Shown here: one piece after another, positions 53,975 through 62,885 of the stretch
How positions within the stretch are numbered: position 1 is the first letter of the stretch
How the letters are laid out: every line of letters starts with the position of its first letter
Program-made: the position numbers and the translations under genes
Assembly (NCBI RefSeq): GCF_002938435.1
Contig: NZ_POQT01000003.1
Span: 62,001 to 126,000, forward strand
DNA from: Blastococcus saxobsidens
GTDB lineage: Bacteria > Actinomycetota > Actinomycetes > Mycobacteriales > Geodermatophilaceae
Length of the DNA: 64,000 bases
Direction: 5' to 3'
Notes under the pieces: model-generated
What the model was told of the DNA's origin: nothing
The model's database searches: none
The model's input: only the letters and a program-made list of their open reading frames with translations

Positions 53975-54337
53975 GCCAGTGCTCCACTCGTCGAACGGGT
54001 CGTGCGCGGGATGTCCGCAAAGATGGCCTCACCCGTCGCAGGCCTCAGCCATGGTCCGCCACGAGGCAGCACGATGACCACCCCGGATGCCGCCGGTAGC
54101 CCGACAAGGTGGTGGAGGAGCCGGATTCCGGCACGATCAGTCGCACAGCGTGACCAGCGGCGGCCTGGACGGCGTGCGGCGAGTGCGGGGGGTCACACGC
54201 GATCGCCCGGACGTGCCGTCGGAACCGCGGGGTGGCGCCGCCGTGGCATCCTCGGGCGTCGGCCCCTCGTGTCACGCTCCGTCGTCCGGAGCGGGCCGGC
54301 TCGCCGGGGCACCTCGGCGCACGGGAAGGAGGCGGGA
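53975..54337. other. Divergent promoter region between ugd and the polymerase gene
   Basis: 363 bases that must carry promoters for both directions. No clear -35/-10 pair, palindrome or gene stands out. Confidence 0.45.
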
Positions 54338-55870
54338 ATGGGCGACGCGCTGACCAGGAGCATGGCGCGCACCCTGGTCCCCTGTCTCCTCGCCGTCGTC
54401 GCGCTGACCGTCGCGGCGGCCTTCGAGCCGGTGCTGGTGCTCGTCGCGGTCTTCGGTCTGCCGTTCGTCGCGTGGGGGTTCCTGCGGCCCAAGCGCTTCG
54501 TGGCGGTCGCGCTGCTGATCTGCCTGTTCACCAAGTCGGCGGCCGTGCTGACCGGCATCGCCGCGGTCGACTTCGCCGACGAGGCCATGATCGCCGCGTC
54601 CCTGCTCGTGTGCCTGGGCCCACGGCTGCTCCGCGGCCGGCCGATCAGGACGTTCCCGGGCTTCGGCTGGTTCGTCGTCTTCCTCGTCCTGGGCGTGGTC
54701 AGCGCACTGGCGGTCGACGTGCCGCTGGTGGTGCTGGGCGCCGGGACCTCGCTGGCGGCGAAGGGCATCCTGCTGAGCCTGGCCATCGCGCAGATCCGGT
54801 GGACGACGTCGGACGTCCACCGGCTGGCGCGCGGCGGGGTCGTCGTCCTCCTGTTCATCATCGCCTGCTCGCTGGTCAACCTCGCGATCCCGCAGACGTG
54901 GCAGCTGCTGATCGGCAACATCGACACGGTGAGCTACCGGGCCTCGGTCCCCTCGCTGATCGGCCCGTTCGTGGAGCCGGGGACGCTCGGCCTGATCTCG
55001 GCCATGGGGTTCCTCGCCGTGGTCGCCTGGAACACCGCCGTCGGCTCCTCCCGCACCACCCTGCTGCTGTCGCTCGGGATGGCGCTGGTGGCCGTCTTCT
55101 CCTTCCGCCGCAAGACCTGGCTGGGCATGATGGCCAGCTTCCTGTGGCTGAGCTCGCGGGCCCGCCGACCCGGGGTGTTCGCGACCGCGGTGCTCACCGT
55201 CGTCGGCATCGTCGTGCTGTTCGCCTCCACGCTCGCCAGCGCGATGACCGCCCTCGTGGCCACCTACTTCGACCAGTCCGAGGGCACGGCCGCCCGGACC
55301 GTGATGACGACCGACTCCTTCTTCGTGGCCCTCGACCACTTCCCGCTCGGCGCCGGGTTCGGCAGGTTCGGGTCGGAGACGGCGTCGGAGTACTACAGCC
55401 CCGTCTACCTGGAGCGCGGGTACCAGTACATCTGGGGCCTCTCCGAGGCCGCGGGGAACGACCTGTTCCTGACCGACACCATGTGGCCGGCCATCCTCGG
55501 CGAGGCCGGCATCTTCGGGCTCCTGGCCTTCGTGCTGGCGCTGGTCGCCGTCTTCCGGCGGCTGCGCGCCCTCTCCTTCGACGAGCGGCCGATCGTCCGC
55601 TGGCTGGGGCTCACCGGCATCGCCTGGATCGCGCAGTACCTGCTGGAGTCCACCGGCAACCCGGTGTTCGTCTCCCCGCCGTCCTACGTGCCGCTCTTCC
55701 TGCTGATCGGCCTCCTGGGCTCGTTCGGCGGGAAGCGGCAGGCCGCCGAGGCCGGCGCGGAAGAGGCGGTGACCGAGCGGGAAACGGTGGCACCCGGGAA
55801 CGGCGGGGGGTCGGCGGAGCGCCGCGATGCCGAGCCGGCGGAGGACCGCGCGGTGCTCGCGCACCGCTGA
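54338..55870 (+). CDS. O-antigen-polymerase-like membrane protein (Wzy-like)
   Basis: 510 residues, 11-12 helices, large outer loop at about 310-380 (STALDH-type region with FFVALDHFPLGAGFGRFG and YYSPVYLERGYQYIWG). GPFVEPGTLGLISAMGFL and the PLGAGFG motif are usual in O-antigen ligase/polymerase proteins. The hydrophilic tail (about 470-510) is acidic. ATG 54338 has AAGGAGG upstream. It starts the plus-strand block of locus B that runs to the glycosylphosphotransferase. Confidence 0.83.
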   Translation: MGDALTRSMARTLVPCLLAVVALTVAAAFEPVLVLVAVFGLPFVAWGFLRPKRFVAVALLICLFTKSAAVLTGIAAVDFADEAMIAASLLVCLGPRLLRGRPIRTFPGFGWFVVFLVLGVVSALAVDVPLVVLGAGTSLAAKGILLSLAIAQIRWTTSDVHRLARGGVVVLLFIIACSLVNLAIPQTWQLLIGNIDTVSYRASVPSLIGPFVEPGTLGLISAMGFLAVVAWNTAVGSSRTTLLLSLGMALVAVFSFRRKTWLGMMASFLWLSSRARRPGVFATAVLTVVGIVVLFASTLASAMTALVATYFDQSEGTAARTVMTTDSFFVALDHFPLGAGFGRFGSETASEYYSPVYLERGYQYIWGLSEAAGNDLFLTDTMWPAILGEAGIFGLLAFVLALVAVFRRLRALSFDERPIVRWLGLTGIAWIAQYLLESTGNPVFVSPPSYVPLFLLIGLLGSFGGKRQAAEAGAEEAVTERETVAPGNGGGSAERRDAEPAEDRAVLAHR

Positions 55871-55988
55871 GCTCTTCCGTCACGCCTTCCGGGCGAAAGA
55901 TGCCCACGGGGAGGGCCTCCTAGCGTGGGCCCTCTACGCTCCTGATGTGTCAGCTCAGGGCAACCGGTACGAGACGGCAGGTGAGACG

Positions 55989-56951
55989 GTGGATCTGTCC
56001 ACCGCACTCCGCGGCAAGCGGGCGCTCCTCGTCGCCTCGACGGGCGGCCACCTGGCGCAGATCGTGCGGTGGGCGGAGGTCCTCGGGCTGCGCCCGGACT
56101 CCGTCTTCGCCACCTTCGCCTCCGAGCAGAGCCGGTCGCTGCTGCAGGGGCGCGACGTGGTCACCCTCGACTACGTACCGCCGCGCGGCTACCGGGAAGC
56201 GGTGCGCTCCGTCGGCCAGCTCTTCCGGCAGACGCGGCGGGAGCGCTTCGACGTCGTCCTGAGCACCGGCGCCGCGGTCGGCGTCGCCGCCTACCTTGTC
56301 GGGCAGGTCCGGCGGATCCCGGTGATCTACATCGAGAGCGTCTCGCGCTTCGACGGGCCCTCCGCCACCGGTCGCATCCTCGAGCGCCTGCCCCGGGTCG
56401 ATCGCTACACCCAGCACGCCGGCTGGGCGGACCGGCCCCGCTGGCGGAAAGGCCCCTCGCTGCTCGACGACTACCGGGTGATCCCCGCGCCCGAGCGTGC
56501 CGCCCGCCGGCCGGGTGAGCAGCGCAGCATCTTCGTCAGCCTGGGCACCATCCAGCCGTTCCGCTTCGACTCGCTGGTCGACGCCGTGCGCGATCGCCTG
56601 CGCCCGGGCGACACCGTGACGTGGCAGCTGGGCGCCACCGTCCGCGACGACCTCCCGGGCACGGTGGAGCAGGAGCTGACCGCCGAGGCCTTCGACCAGC
56701 TCATCGTCGGCAGTGACGTGTTCGTCACCCACGCCGGCGTGGGCACGCTGATGCGGGCGCTCGAGCTCGGTGTCCGCCCCCTCGTGGTCCCGCGGCGGGT
56801 CGAGCGCGGGGAGCACGTGGACGACCACCAGCTGCAGGTGGTCCGGGAGCTCGCCGAACGTGGGCTGGTACTGCTGCGGGAGCCGCACGACCTGACCGAC
56901 GGCGACCTCGAGCCGCCCGACGTGGCCATCCGCCGGGGTGTGGCGCCGTGA
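55989..56951 (+). CDS. Alg13/Alg14-like glycosyltransferase (PssD-PssE fusion type)
   Basis: 320 residues. The N-terminal half (ALLVASTGGHLAQIVRW, STGAAVGVAAYLVGQ) is like Alg14/PssD, the C-terminal half (FVSLGTIQPFRFDSLV, VFVTHAGVGTLMRALELGV, RRVERGEHVDDHQLQ) like Alg13/PssE, that is, GT28 C-terminal. Such proteins add the second sugar, often glucuronic acid, to the primed lipid; ugd in the same locus agrees. GTG 55989 with AGGTGA upstream was chosen. GTG 55947, behind a -10-like TACGCT six bases away, would be a leaderless alternative. Ends overlapping the next GT4 by four bases. Confidence 0.87.
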   Translation: MDLSTALRGKRALLVASTGGHLAQIVRWAEVLGLRPDSVFATFASEQSRSLLQGRDVVTLDYVPPRGYREAVRSVGQLFRQTRRERFDVVLSTGAAVGVAAYLVGQVRRIPVIYIESVSRFDGPSATGRILERLPRVDRYTQHAGWADRPRWRKGPSLLDDYRVIPAPERAARRPGEQRSIFVSLGTIQPFRFDSLVDAVRDRLRPGDTVTWQLGATVRDDLPGTVEQELTAEAFDQLIVGSDVFVTHAGVGTLMRALELGVRPLVVPRRVERGEHVDDHQLQVVRELAERGLVLLREPHDLTDGDLEPPDVAIRRGVAP

Positions 56952-58033
56952 CCGACGGTCCCGGTCGCGTCCTGCGCGTCACGCAGATCGGCAACGCGTC
57001 GCAGGGCCCGGGCGGTGTCGCTTCGGTGGTGCGCACCGTGAACTCTTGGGCCGACGAGGCCCTCGAGGTCCGGGAGTGGCCGACCTACTGGCACGGGAGC
57101 CGGCGTCGGACGCTGGCGTCCTTCGCCCGGACGGCGCTGCGCGTGGTGTTCGGCCGGGTGAGCAGCAGGGACGTCTGGCACTTCCACCTGACGCAACAGG
57201 GTTCCTTCCTGCGCGAAGGCCTGCTGCTCGGGATCGCGAGGCGGCGCGGGGTGTGCTGCACCGTCCTGGTCCACGGCTCGGACTTCGTCGACTTCGCGCA
57301 GGACCACCGCCGCCTGGCCGGCCGGGTGCTGCGCCGGGCGGCGGTGGTGTTCGTCCTGACCGACCCCGCCTCCACCGTGCTGGAGTCGCTCGGGGTGTCC
57401 GCGGTCAAGGTGGCGAACGCGGTGCCGGTCGAGGGCGAGCCGGGGCCCGGGCCCCGCTCGGGTTTCGTGTTCGCCGGTGAGGTCGGGCTGCGCAAGGGAG
57501 CCGACATCCTGCTCAGCGCCTGGGCGGACGCGCGGGTCGACGGTCACGAGCTGGTCGTCTTCGGCGATCTCGAACCGCGGTTCGAGCTGCCGGCGCCCCT
57601 GCCCGACGGCGTGGTCGTGGCGGGACGCGTCGAGCCCGGTGACGTCCTCGCCCGGCTGCGGACCGCGGTCGCCCTGGTGCTCCCCAGCCGGGCCGAGGCC
57701 ATGCCGATGAGCATCCTGGAGTCGATGAGCCTGGGCACCCCGGTCATCGGCACCGACGTCGGCCAGGTCGCCGAGGTGGTCGGCGAGACGGGGCTGCTCG
57801 TCCCACCGGAGGACCCGGCGGCCCTGGGCGCGGCGATCCGCCGGATCGCCGACTCGCCGGACACGGCACGCGAACTCGGCCGCTTGGCCCGGCAGCGGGT
57901 GCAGGAGCGGTACTCGACGGACGCGGTCAAGCACACCTTCGTCACCCGCTGGGCGGCGTGCGTGGCCGGCCTGCACCCGCCCGGCACGGCGACGCCGGAC
58001 CCACCGCCCGGCACGCGGGAGGACCCGGCCTAG
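56948..58033 (+). CDS. Glycosyltransferase family 4
   Basis: 361 residues. RVLRVTQIGNASQGPGGVAS start, VLVHGSDFVDFAQDH, FVFAGEVGLRKGADILLSAW, and PSRAEAMPMSILESMSLGTP with Glu-x7-Glu. The GTG start shares four bases (GTGA) with the previous stop, so coupling is sure. The stop is TAG. Close in motif style to the GT4 at 61476. Confidence 0.9.
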   Translation: MTDGPGRVLRVTQIGNASQGPGGVASVVRTVNSWADEALEVREWPTYWHGSRRRTLASFARTALRVVFGRVSSRDVWHFHLTQQGSFLREGLLLGIARRRGVCCTVLVHGSDFVDFAQDHRRLAGRVLRRAAVVFVLTDPASTVLESLGVSAVKVANAVPVEGEPGPGPRSGFVFAGEVGLRKGADILLSAWADARVDGHELVVFGDLEPRFELPAPLPDGVVVAGRVEPGDVLARLRTAVALVLPSRAEAMPMSILESMSLGTPVIGTDVGQVAEVVGETGLLVPPEDPAALGAAIRRIADSPDTARELGRLARQRVQERYSTDAVKHTFVTRWAACVAGLHPPGTATPDPPPGTREDPA

Positions 58034-58136
58034 AAAGCTGCTCGCCCAGAGCCGGTGCCCGGCACCATGGGCGGAGCCGTCGGGAGAGGCCGCACCTGGC
58101 ACCGTGCGAGGTGCGGATACCGGAAACGAGGAACCA

Positions 58137-59699
58137 GTGGAATTCAGAGAGACGATGGCGGCGATCCGGACCGGGTGGTTCCTGCCCGTGATCGGACTGC
58201 TCCTCGGCGGAGCGGTCGGTGCCGTGACCGCTCTGCTGATGACGCCCACGTACACCTCGGCGACGCAGCTGTTCGTCACCTCGACCGACGCGACGTCCAC
58301 CGCCGCCGCCTTCCAGGGCAGCCAGTTCTCGCAGAACCGGGTGACGTCCTACGTCCAGCTGCTCACCAGCGAGCGGCTGGCCGACCGGGTGATCTCCGAC
58401 CTCGAGCTCGAGCTCTCCGCGCAGGACCTGCAGGAGAGGATCGAGGCCTCCGTGGTCCCGGACACCACGGTCCTGGACATCGTGGTCACCGACTCCTCGC
58501 CCCAGCGTGCCCGCGACCTGGCGGACGCCATCGCCACCGAGTTCACCTCCCTGGTCGAGGAGGTGGAGACGACCACCACGACGCCCACGGACCCGACCGA
58601 GGAGCCGGTGACGACGGTGCCGGTGAAGGTCACCGTGCTGGACAGCCCCGAGGTCCCCAGCTCCCCCGCATCGCCGAACCTCTACCGGAACATCGCCGTC
58701 GGTGTGCTGATCGGCCTGGTCGTCGGCTTCGTCAGCGCGTACTTCCGGGTGCGGCTGGATCGCTCCGTCCGCGATCCCAAGGTCGCCTCCAGCGTCGCCG
58801 GTGCCCCGGTGATCGGTGTCGTCACCCGTGACCCCCAGCTGGCCTCGGACCACGTCCTGGCGCGTCACAGCCGATCCGCGGCCGCGGAGAGCTTCCGCCA
58901 GATGCGCACCAACCTGCAGTTCCTGGACGTCGACCGGCCGCCGCGGGTGATCATGGTGTCCAGCGCGATGGCCGGGGAGGGCAAGAGCACGGTCGCGGTC
59001 AACCTGGCCATCACCCTGGCCGAGGGCGGTCACCGGGTGACGATCGTGGAGGCCGACCTGCGGCGTCCCCGGGTCACCCGGTACCTGGGTCTGGTCGACG
59101 GCGCAGGGCTCACGAGCATCCTGTCCGGCGCCGCGGACCTGGACGACGTCCTCCAGTCCTACGGCGACGGCAGGCTCTCCGTGCTCGCGGCCGGATCGAT
59201 CCCGCCCAACCCGAGCGAACTGCTGTCGTCCTCCAGGCTGGCCGGCCTGGTCGACGAACTGCGGGCGCGCAACGACTTCGTCATCGTCGACACGCCTCCG
59301 CTGCTGCCCGTGTCGGACGGCAGTGCGGTCGCCGTGGTGATGGACGGCGTGCTGCTGGCCGCCCGTCACGGCAAGACCCGGCGCGAGGAGCTGGAGCAGG
59401 CGGCGGCGGTGCTGGCCCGGATCGGCGCGAAGACCCTGGGCGTGGTGCTGACCATCGCGCCGCCCTCCGCGGATGCCTCGAAGGTGTACGGCTACGACTC
59501 CGACGTCCCCCTCCCGGTCGCCCCTGCGGAGGAGGTGTCCCCCGTACGCGCGTCGCGGGGCGGGCCGCCCGGGGCGACACCTGCGGCCGACCAGGCGGCA
59601 GCGGCCACGAAGCGCCGGCCGGTCCGGGGCCCGGGTGGTGTGCAGGGCGCTGACGGGCTCGGGACGACGAGCAAGCCCACCGGAGCGGCGGGACGGTGA
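58137..59699 (+). CDS. Wzz-BY-kinase chain-length regulator with intact P-loop
   Basis: 520 residues. Helices at about 15-36 and 184-205 enclose the outer Wzz domain; the cytoplasmic kinase domain (about 235-450) has VIMVSSAMAGEGKSTVAVNL (Walker A), TIVEADLRRPRV (A', with Glu-Ala-Asp as usual in actinobacteria) and FVIVDTPPLLPVSDG (Walker B). The C-terminal tail is Pro/Ala/Gly rich with Tyr residues in VYGYDSD, not a classic tyrosine cluster. GTG 58137 has ACGAGGA upstream; GTG 58104 is the alternative. Autophosphorylation would tune polymer length. Compare the decayed paralog at 41685. Confidence 0.9.
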   Translation: MEFRETMAAIRTGWFLPVIGLLLGGAVGAVTALLMTPTYTSATQLFVTSTDATSTAAAFQGSQFSQNRVTSYVQLLTSERLADRVISDLELELSAQDLQERIEASVVPDTTVLDIVVTDSSPQRARDLADAIATEFTSLVEEVETTTTTPTDPTEEPVTTVPVKVTVLDSPEVPSSPASPNLYRNIAVGVLIGLVVGFVSAYFRVRLDRSVRDPKVASSVAGAPVIGVVTRDPQLASDHVLARHSRSAAAESFRQMRTNLQFLDVDRPPRVIMVSSAMAGEGKSTVAVNLAITLAEGGHRVTIVEADLRRPRVTRYLGLVDGAGLTSILSGAADLDDVLQSYGDGRLSVLAAGSIPPNPSELLSSSRLAGLVDELRARNDFVIVDTPPLLPVSDGSAVAVVMDGVLLAARHGKTRREELEQAAAVLARIGAKTLGVVLTIAPPSADASKVYGYDSDVPLPVAPAEEVSPVRASRGGPPGATPAADQAAAATKRRPVRGPGGVQGADGLGTTSKPTGAAGR

Positions 59700-59778
59700 A
59701 TCCGGCTCGGGTCCAGGCGTGTCGTGGCCCCGGGCGAGCCGCCGAAGTGCGAGGCATCTCGGCGCACGCTATGTGATC

Positions 59779-59797
59779 GCACGCAATCATTGCGTGC
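59779..59797. promoter_or_regulatory. 19-bp palindrome upstream of the locus B priming gene
   Basis: GCACGCAA-TCA-TTGCGTGC is a perfect inverted repeat in an AT-richer stretch 167 bases before GTG 59964. Just downstream, TGTGA (about 59798) is mirrored by TCACA about 20 bases further on. Both look like protein-binding sites; the regulator is unknown. Confidence 0.5.
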
Positions 59798-59963
59798 TGT
59801 GACGCATTTCGTGTTAGGGCAGTCACAAGAGTGGTTACCCTGGGTCACGTGGCCCGGGCGATCCTGCCCGTCGTCCCGTGCTCCCGACGAGCCGGGATGC
59901 AGCGCCGTAACGACGACACGACATGCACGGGGGTGCGGGATCTCCATCCATTCGCGCGAGGCC

Positions 59964-61448
59964 GTGGCCCCCGACCGGACAGCCCGCCTGACCAGCCGGC
60001 CCTCACTGATCCGCCGCCTCCGGGGTGAGGGGACGGATGCCCGCCGTGCCTGGCGGTCGGCCTACGTCCGCGACATCGTCGTCGGCGATGCGATCTGTGT
60101 GGTCGTCGCGTCGGTCACCGGCTACTTCGTCCGGTTCGGCACCTACGTGGAGGGGGCGGCCCAGCACTCCCTCTGGGCCGCGGTGCTCCTGCCCTTCCTG
60201 TGGCTGGCCGCGATGCACGCCGGGCGCACCTACGAGGAGCGTTTCCTCTGGGTGGGGCCCGACGAGTTCCGGCGCGTCTTCGACTCGGCCGTGCTCCTGT
60301 TCGCGCTCGTGGCCGCGGTGGCGTGGGGCCTGGACCTGGCGATCTCGCGGGGCTTCGTCGTCGTCGCGATCCCGCTGGCGACCCTGCTGACGCTGGCGCA
60401 GCGCTACTGGCGCCGGCAGCGGTTGCACGTGGCCCGGACCGACGGGGCCTTCCAGCAGACGACCGTCGTGGTCGGCCACCGCGCCGCCGTGGCCTCGTTG
60501 CACGCCCAGCTCGAGCGGGCGGCCTACCACGGCTACCGGGTCATCGGCTGCTGCCTCCCGGGTGGGCGGGACGTCGACGGTTCCACCGACTTCCACGGTC
60601 TCCCGGTGCTGGGCGGGATCGACGAGGTCGTCGACGTCGTCCGCCGGTACGAGGTCGACACCGTGGCGGTCATGCCGTGCCCGGAGCTGGACGGTGCGGC
60701 GCTCCGCCGGCTCGGCTGGGAACTGGAGACCACGGAGGCTGAGCTGCTGCTCGCCCCCGCCGTCACCGAGTTCGTCGGTCCGCGGGTGGGCATCCGGCCG
60801 GTGTGCGGGTTGCCGCTGCTGCACGTCGAGCGACCCGAGCTGCGGGGCGTGCGACGGATGGGCAAGGCCGCCGTCGACCGCGGTCTGGCCGCGCTGACGC
60901 TCGTCCTCACCCTCCCGCTGTTCCTCGGCATCGCGCTGGCGGTGAAGTCCACCAGTCGAGGCGCAGTGTTCTACCGCCAGACCCGGGTCGGCCGGGACGG
61001 GCAGACCTTCCCGATGCTGAAGTTCCGCAGCATGGTGCACCGTGCTGACCGGATGACCGAGGTGCTCACGGCGGCCAACGACGGCAACGGTGTGCTCTAC
61101 AAGAGCAAGGCCGACCCGCGGGTGACCCGGGTGGGCCGGGTGCTGCGCCGCTACTCCCTCGACGAGCTGCCGCAGTTGCTCAACGTGTTGCGCGGCGACA
61201 TGAGCCTGGTCGGTCCGCGGCCGCCGCTGCCGAGCGAGACCGAGCGATACGGCGCCGACATGCGCCGTCGCTTCCTGGTCAAGCCCGGTATCACCGGCCT
61301 GTGGCAGATCAGCGGGCGCTCCGACCTGTCCTGGGACGACTCGGTGCGCATCGACGTGCGCTACGTGGAGAACTGGTCGCTGAGCTTCGACCTGATGATC
61401 CTCTGGAAGACCGTCGGGGCCGTCGCGCGGGGTCGCGGAGCCTACTGA
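59964..61448 (+). CDS. Polyprenyl glycosylphosphotransferase (priming enzyme of locus B)
   Basis: 494 residues with the same layout as 45071-46576: four helices, CoA-binding-like middle (VVVGHRAAVASLHAQLERAA, YEVDTVAVMPCPELDG), a fifth helix, and the catalytic domain with [38 protein letters not shown] and [19 protein letters not shown]. It transfers a sugar-1-phosphate to undecaprenyl phosphate. GTG 59964 has only a weak site; the true start may be slightly different because the frame is open far upstream with shadow-like composition. Convergent with the GT4 gene. Confidence 0.9.
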   Translation: MAPDRTARLTSRPSLIRRLRGEGTDARRAWRSAYVRDIVVGDAICVVVASVTGYFVRFGTYVEGAAQHSLWAAVLLPFLWLAAMHAGRTYEERFLWVGPDEFRRVFDSAVLLFALVAAVAWGLDLAISRGFVVVAIPLATLLTLAQRYWRRQRLHVARTDGAFQQTTVVVGHRAAVASLHAQLERAAYHGYRVIGCCLPGGRDVDGSTDFHGLPVLGGIDEVVDVVRRYEVDTVAVMPCPELDGAALRRLGWELETTEAELLLAPAVTEFVGPRVGIRPVCGLPLLHVERPELRGVRRMGKAAVDRGLAALTLVLTLPLFLGIALAVKSTSRGAVFYRQTRVGRDGQTFPMLKFRSMVHRADRMTEVLTAANDGNGVLYKSKADPRVTRVGRVLRRYSLDELPQLLNVLRGDMSLVGPRPPLPSETERYGADMRRRFLVKPGITGLWQISGRSDLSWDDSVRIDVRYVENWSLSFDLMILWKTVGAVARGRGAY

Positions 61449-61475
61449 GCGCCCGGTCCGGTCCTCGCCGCGCGT

Positions 61476-62597
61476 TCAGCCGGCCGCCTGCGCCCACAGG
61501 GCGCGGAGGTCCTCGTACATGGACCGGGCGTCGAAGCCCTGCGCCCAGGTGTCGTGGGCGGAGCGGGCCATCGCGTCGCGCAGCGCCACGTCGTCCAGCA
61601 GCCGGCGCAGCTGCCCGGCCAGGGCGTCGGGGTTCCCCGGCTGGACGAGGACGCCGTTCACGCCGTCGGTGACCGCTTCCTCCATGGCGCCCACGGGCGT
61701 CGTCACGCAGGGGACACCCAGGGACATGGCCTCGACGACCACCATGGGCAGGCCCTCCGCGTGGCTGGGCAGCGCGAGGAGGTAGGCCTCGCGGAGCAGG
61801 TCCCGGGACCTGGCCCGCGCGAGGGCGCCGGCGTAGCGGATCCGGTCCGGGCGGGTGCGGACGGCCTCCTCCACCTGCCGGACGACGTCCGGGTCCGACG
61901 GGGACGGGGGACCGGCGAGCACCAGCTCGGCGTCCGGGACGGCGTCGAGCTGCTCGAAGGCCCGGAGCAGCTCCGGAACGCCCTTGCGTGCACCGATCTC
62001 CCCGAGGAAGACCACCCGTTTCCGGCGGTCCGCCGGCCAGGGGACGTCGGGCGGTGCGCCGCCGGAGACGCCGTTGTGGACGATGTGGATCCTCGACCGC
62101 GGAACGGAGAGCTCGTCGGCCACCAGACGTGCCCACGGCTCGCCGAGGACCACCACGTACGCCGCCCCGTGGAAGAAGTGCTCGACCAGGCGCTTCCCAG
62201 CCGGCGAGGACGAGGACAGGAAGCCGGCGTACCCGGCGCCGTGCAGGTGGATCCCGTAGGGCAGCCCGCGCAGCGAGCACGCCCGGGCTATCGCCGCCTT
62301 GCGCCACGTGCTGCCCCGCGAGGCGACGTGGAGGTGGGCGACGTCCACGCGGGCGGTGACGGCGCCGAGCAGTGCCCGGGCGAAGCGGGCGCCACGCCGC
62401 GGCGGGGAGCCGATCCCGCCGGAGTCGACGACGCGGAGGTTCACGGGGGCGGCGCTCAGCCGGTTCTGGTCGGCGAGCTCGGCCACGACCGACGCCATCC
62501 CGCCCGGCTGTTCGGCCGTCGGCCCGACGTTGAGGACTCGGATCACGGGTGCGGTCGCCACCGTTCGTAGGTCGGAGTGCGAGCCCGGCGGTGTCAC
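61476..62597 (-). CDS. Glycosyltransferase family 4
   Basis: 373 residues. VIRVLNVGPTAEQPGGMASVV start, HLHGAGYAGFLSS, RVVFLGEIGARKGVPELLRAF, and PSHAEGLPMVVVEAMSLGVPC with Glu-x7-Glu. GTG 62597 starts two bases after the stop of the broken ATP-grasp remnant; an internal GTG about 12 codons later is also possible. Probably the last gene of the minus-strand operon that starts at 63806. Confidence 0.88.
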   Translation of the reverse strand: MTPPGSHSDLRTVATAPVIRVLNVGPTAEQPGGMASVVAELADQNRLSAAPVNLRVVDSGGIGSPPRRGARFARALLGAVTARVDVAHLHVASRGSTWRKAAIARACSLRGLPYGIHLHGAGYAGFLSSSSPAGKRLVEHFFHGAAYVVVLGEPWARLVADELSVPRSRIHIVHNGVSGGAPPDVPWPADRRKRVVFLGEIGARKGVPELLRAFEQLDAVPDAELVLAGPPSPSDPDVVRQVEEAVRTRPDRIRYAGALARARSRDLLREAYLLALPSHAEGLPMVVVEAMSLGVPCVTTPVGAMEEAVTDGVNGVLVQPGNPDALAGQLRRLLDDVALRDAMARSAHDTWAQGFDARSMYEDLRALWAQAAG

Positions 62598-62599
62598 GG

Positions 62600-62836
62600 T
62601 TAGGAGCCCAGGTCGCGCAGGACCCAGAGGCTACCGAGCCGGTCGTCGCACTCCTGCGGCTCGTAGCGGCGGACGCCGCCTGCCGGGGACGGGGTGACCT
62701 CGCCGGACCAGATCGTGCCGCGCACGTCGGAGAAGTCGATGCGCGCGAAGTCGAACGAGCAGCCCAGCTCTCCGGCCGGCCGGTGGGCGGGCCGGAGGTG
62801 CGTCCGGATCCTGGCGTCGGCCCTGTTCGGCGGCAT
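62600..62836 (-). pseudogene. C-terminal remnant of a TupA-like ATP-grasp gene
   Basis: 78 residues from ATG 62836. The stretch GCSFDFARIDFSDVRGTIWS then GEVTPSPAGGVRRYEP matches the last 55 residues of the intact gene just upstream (YDFMRVDLYSTRGKVWLGEL, TPYPAGGTIQYHPREF). The N-terminal 220 or so residues are missing. It looks like the leftover of a tandem duplication or a recombined third copy. It may still be translated, but it cannot form an ATP site. Confidence 0.7.
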
Positions 62837-62885
62837 GCTCACTCCTGCTCGGCGGGCGCCGGCGCCCCGAGTGGCCCCCGGTCCG

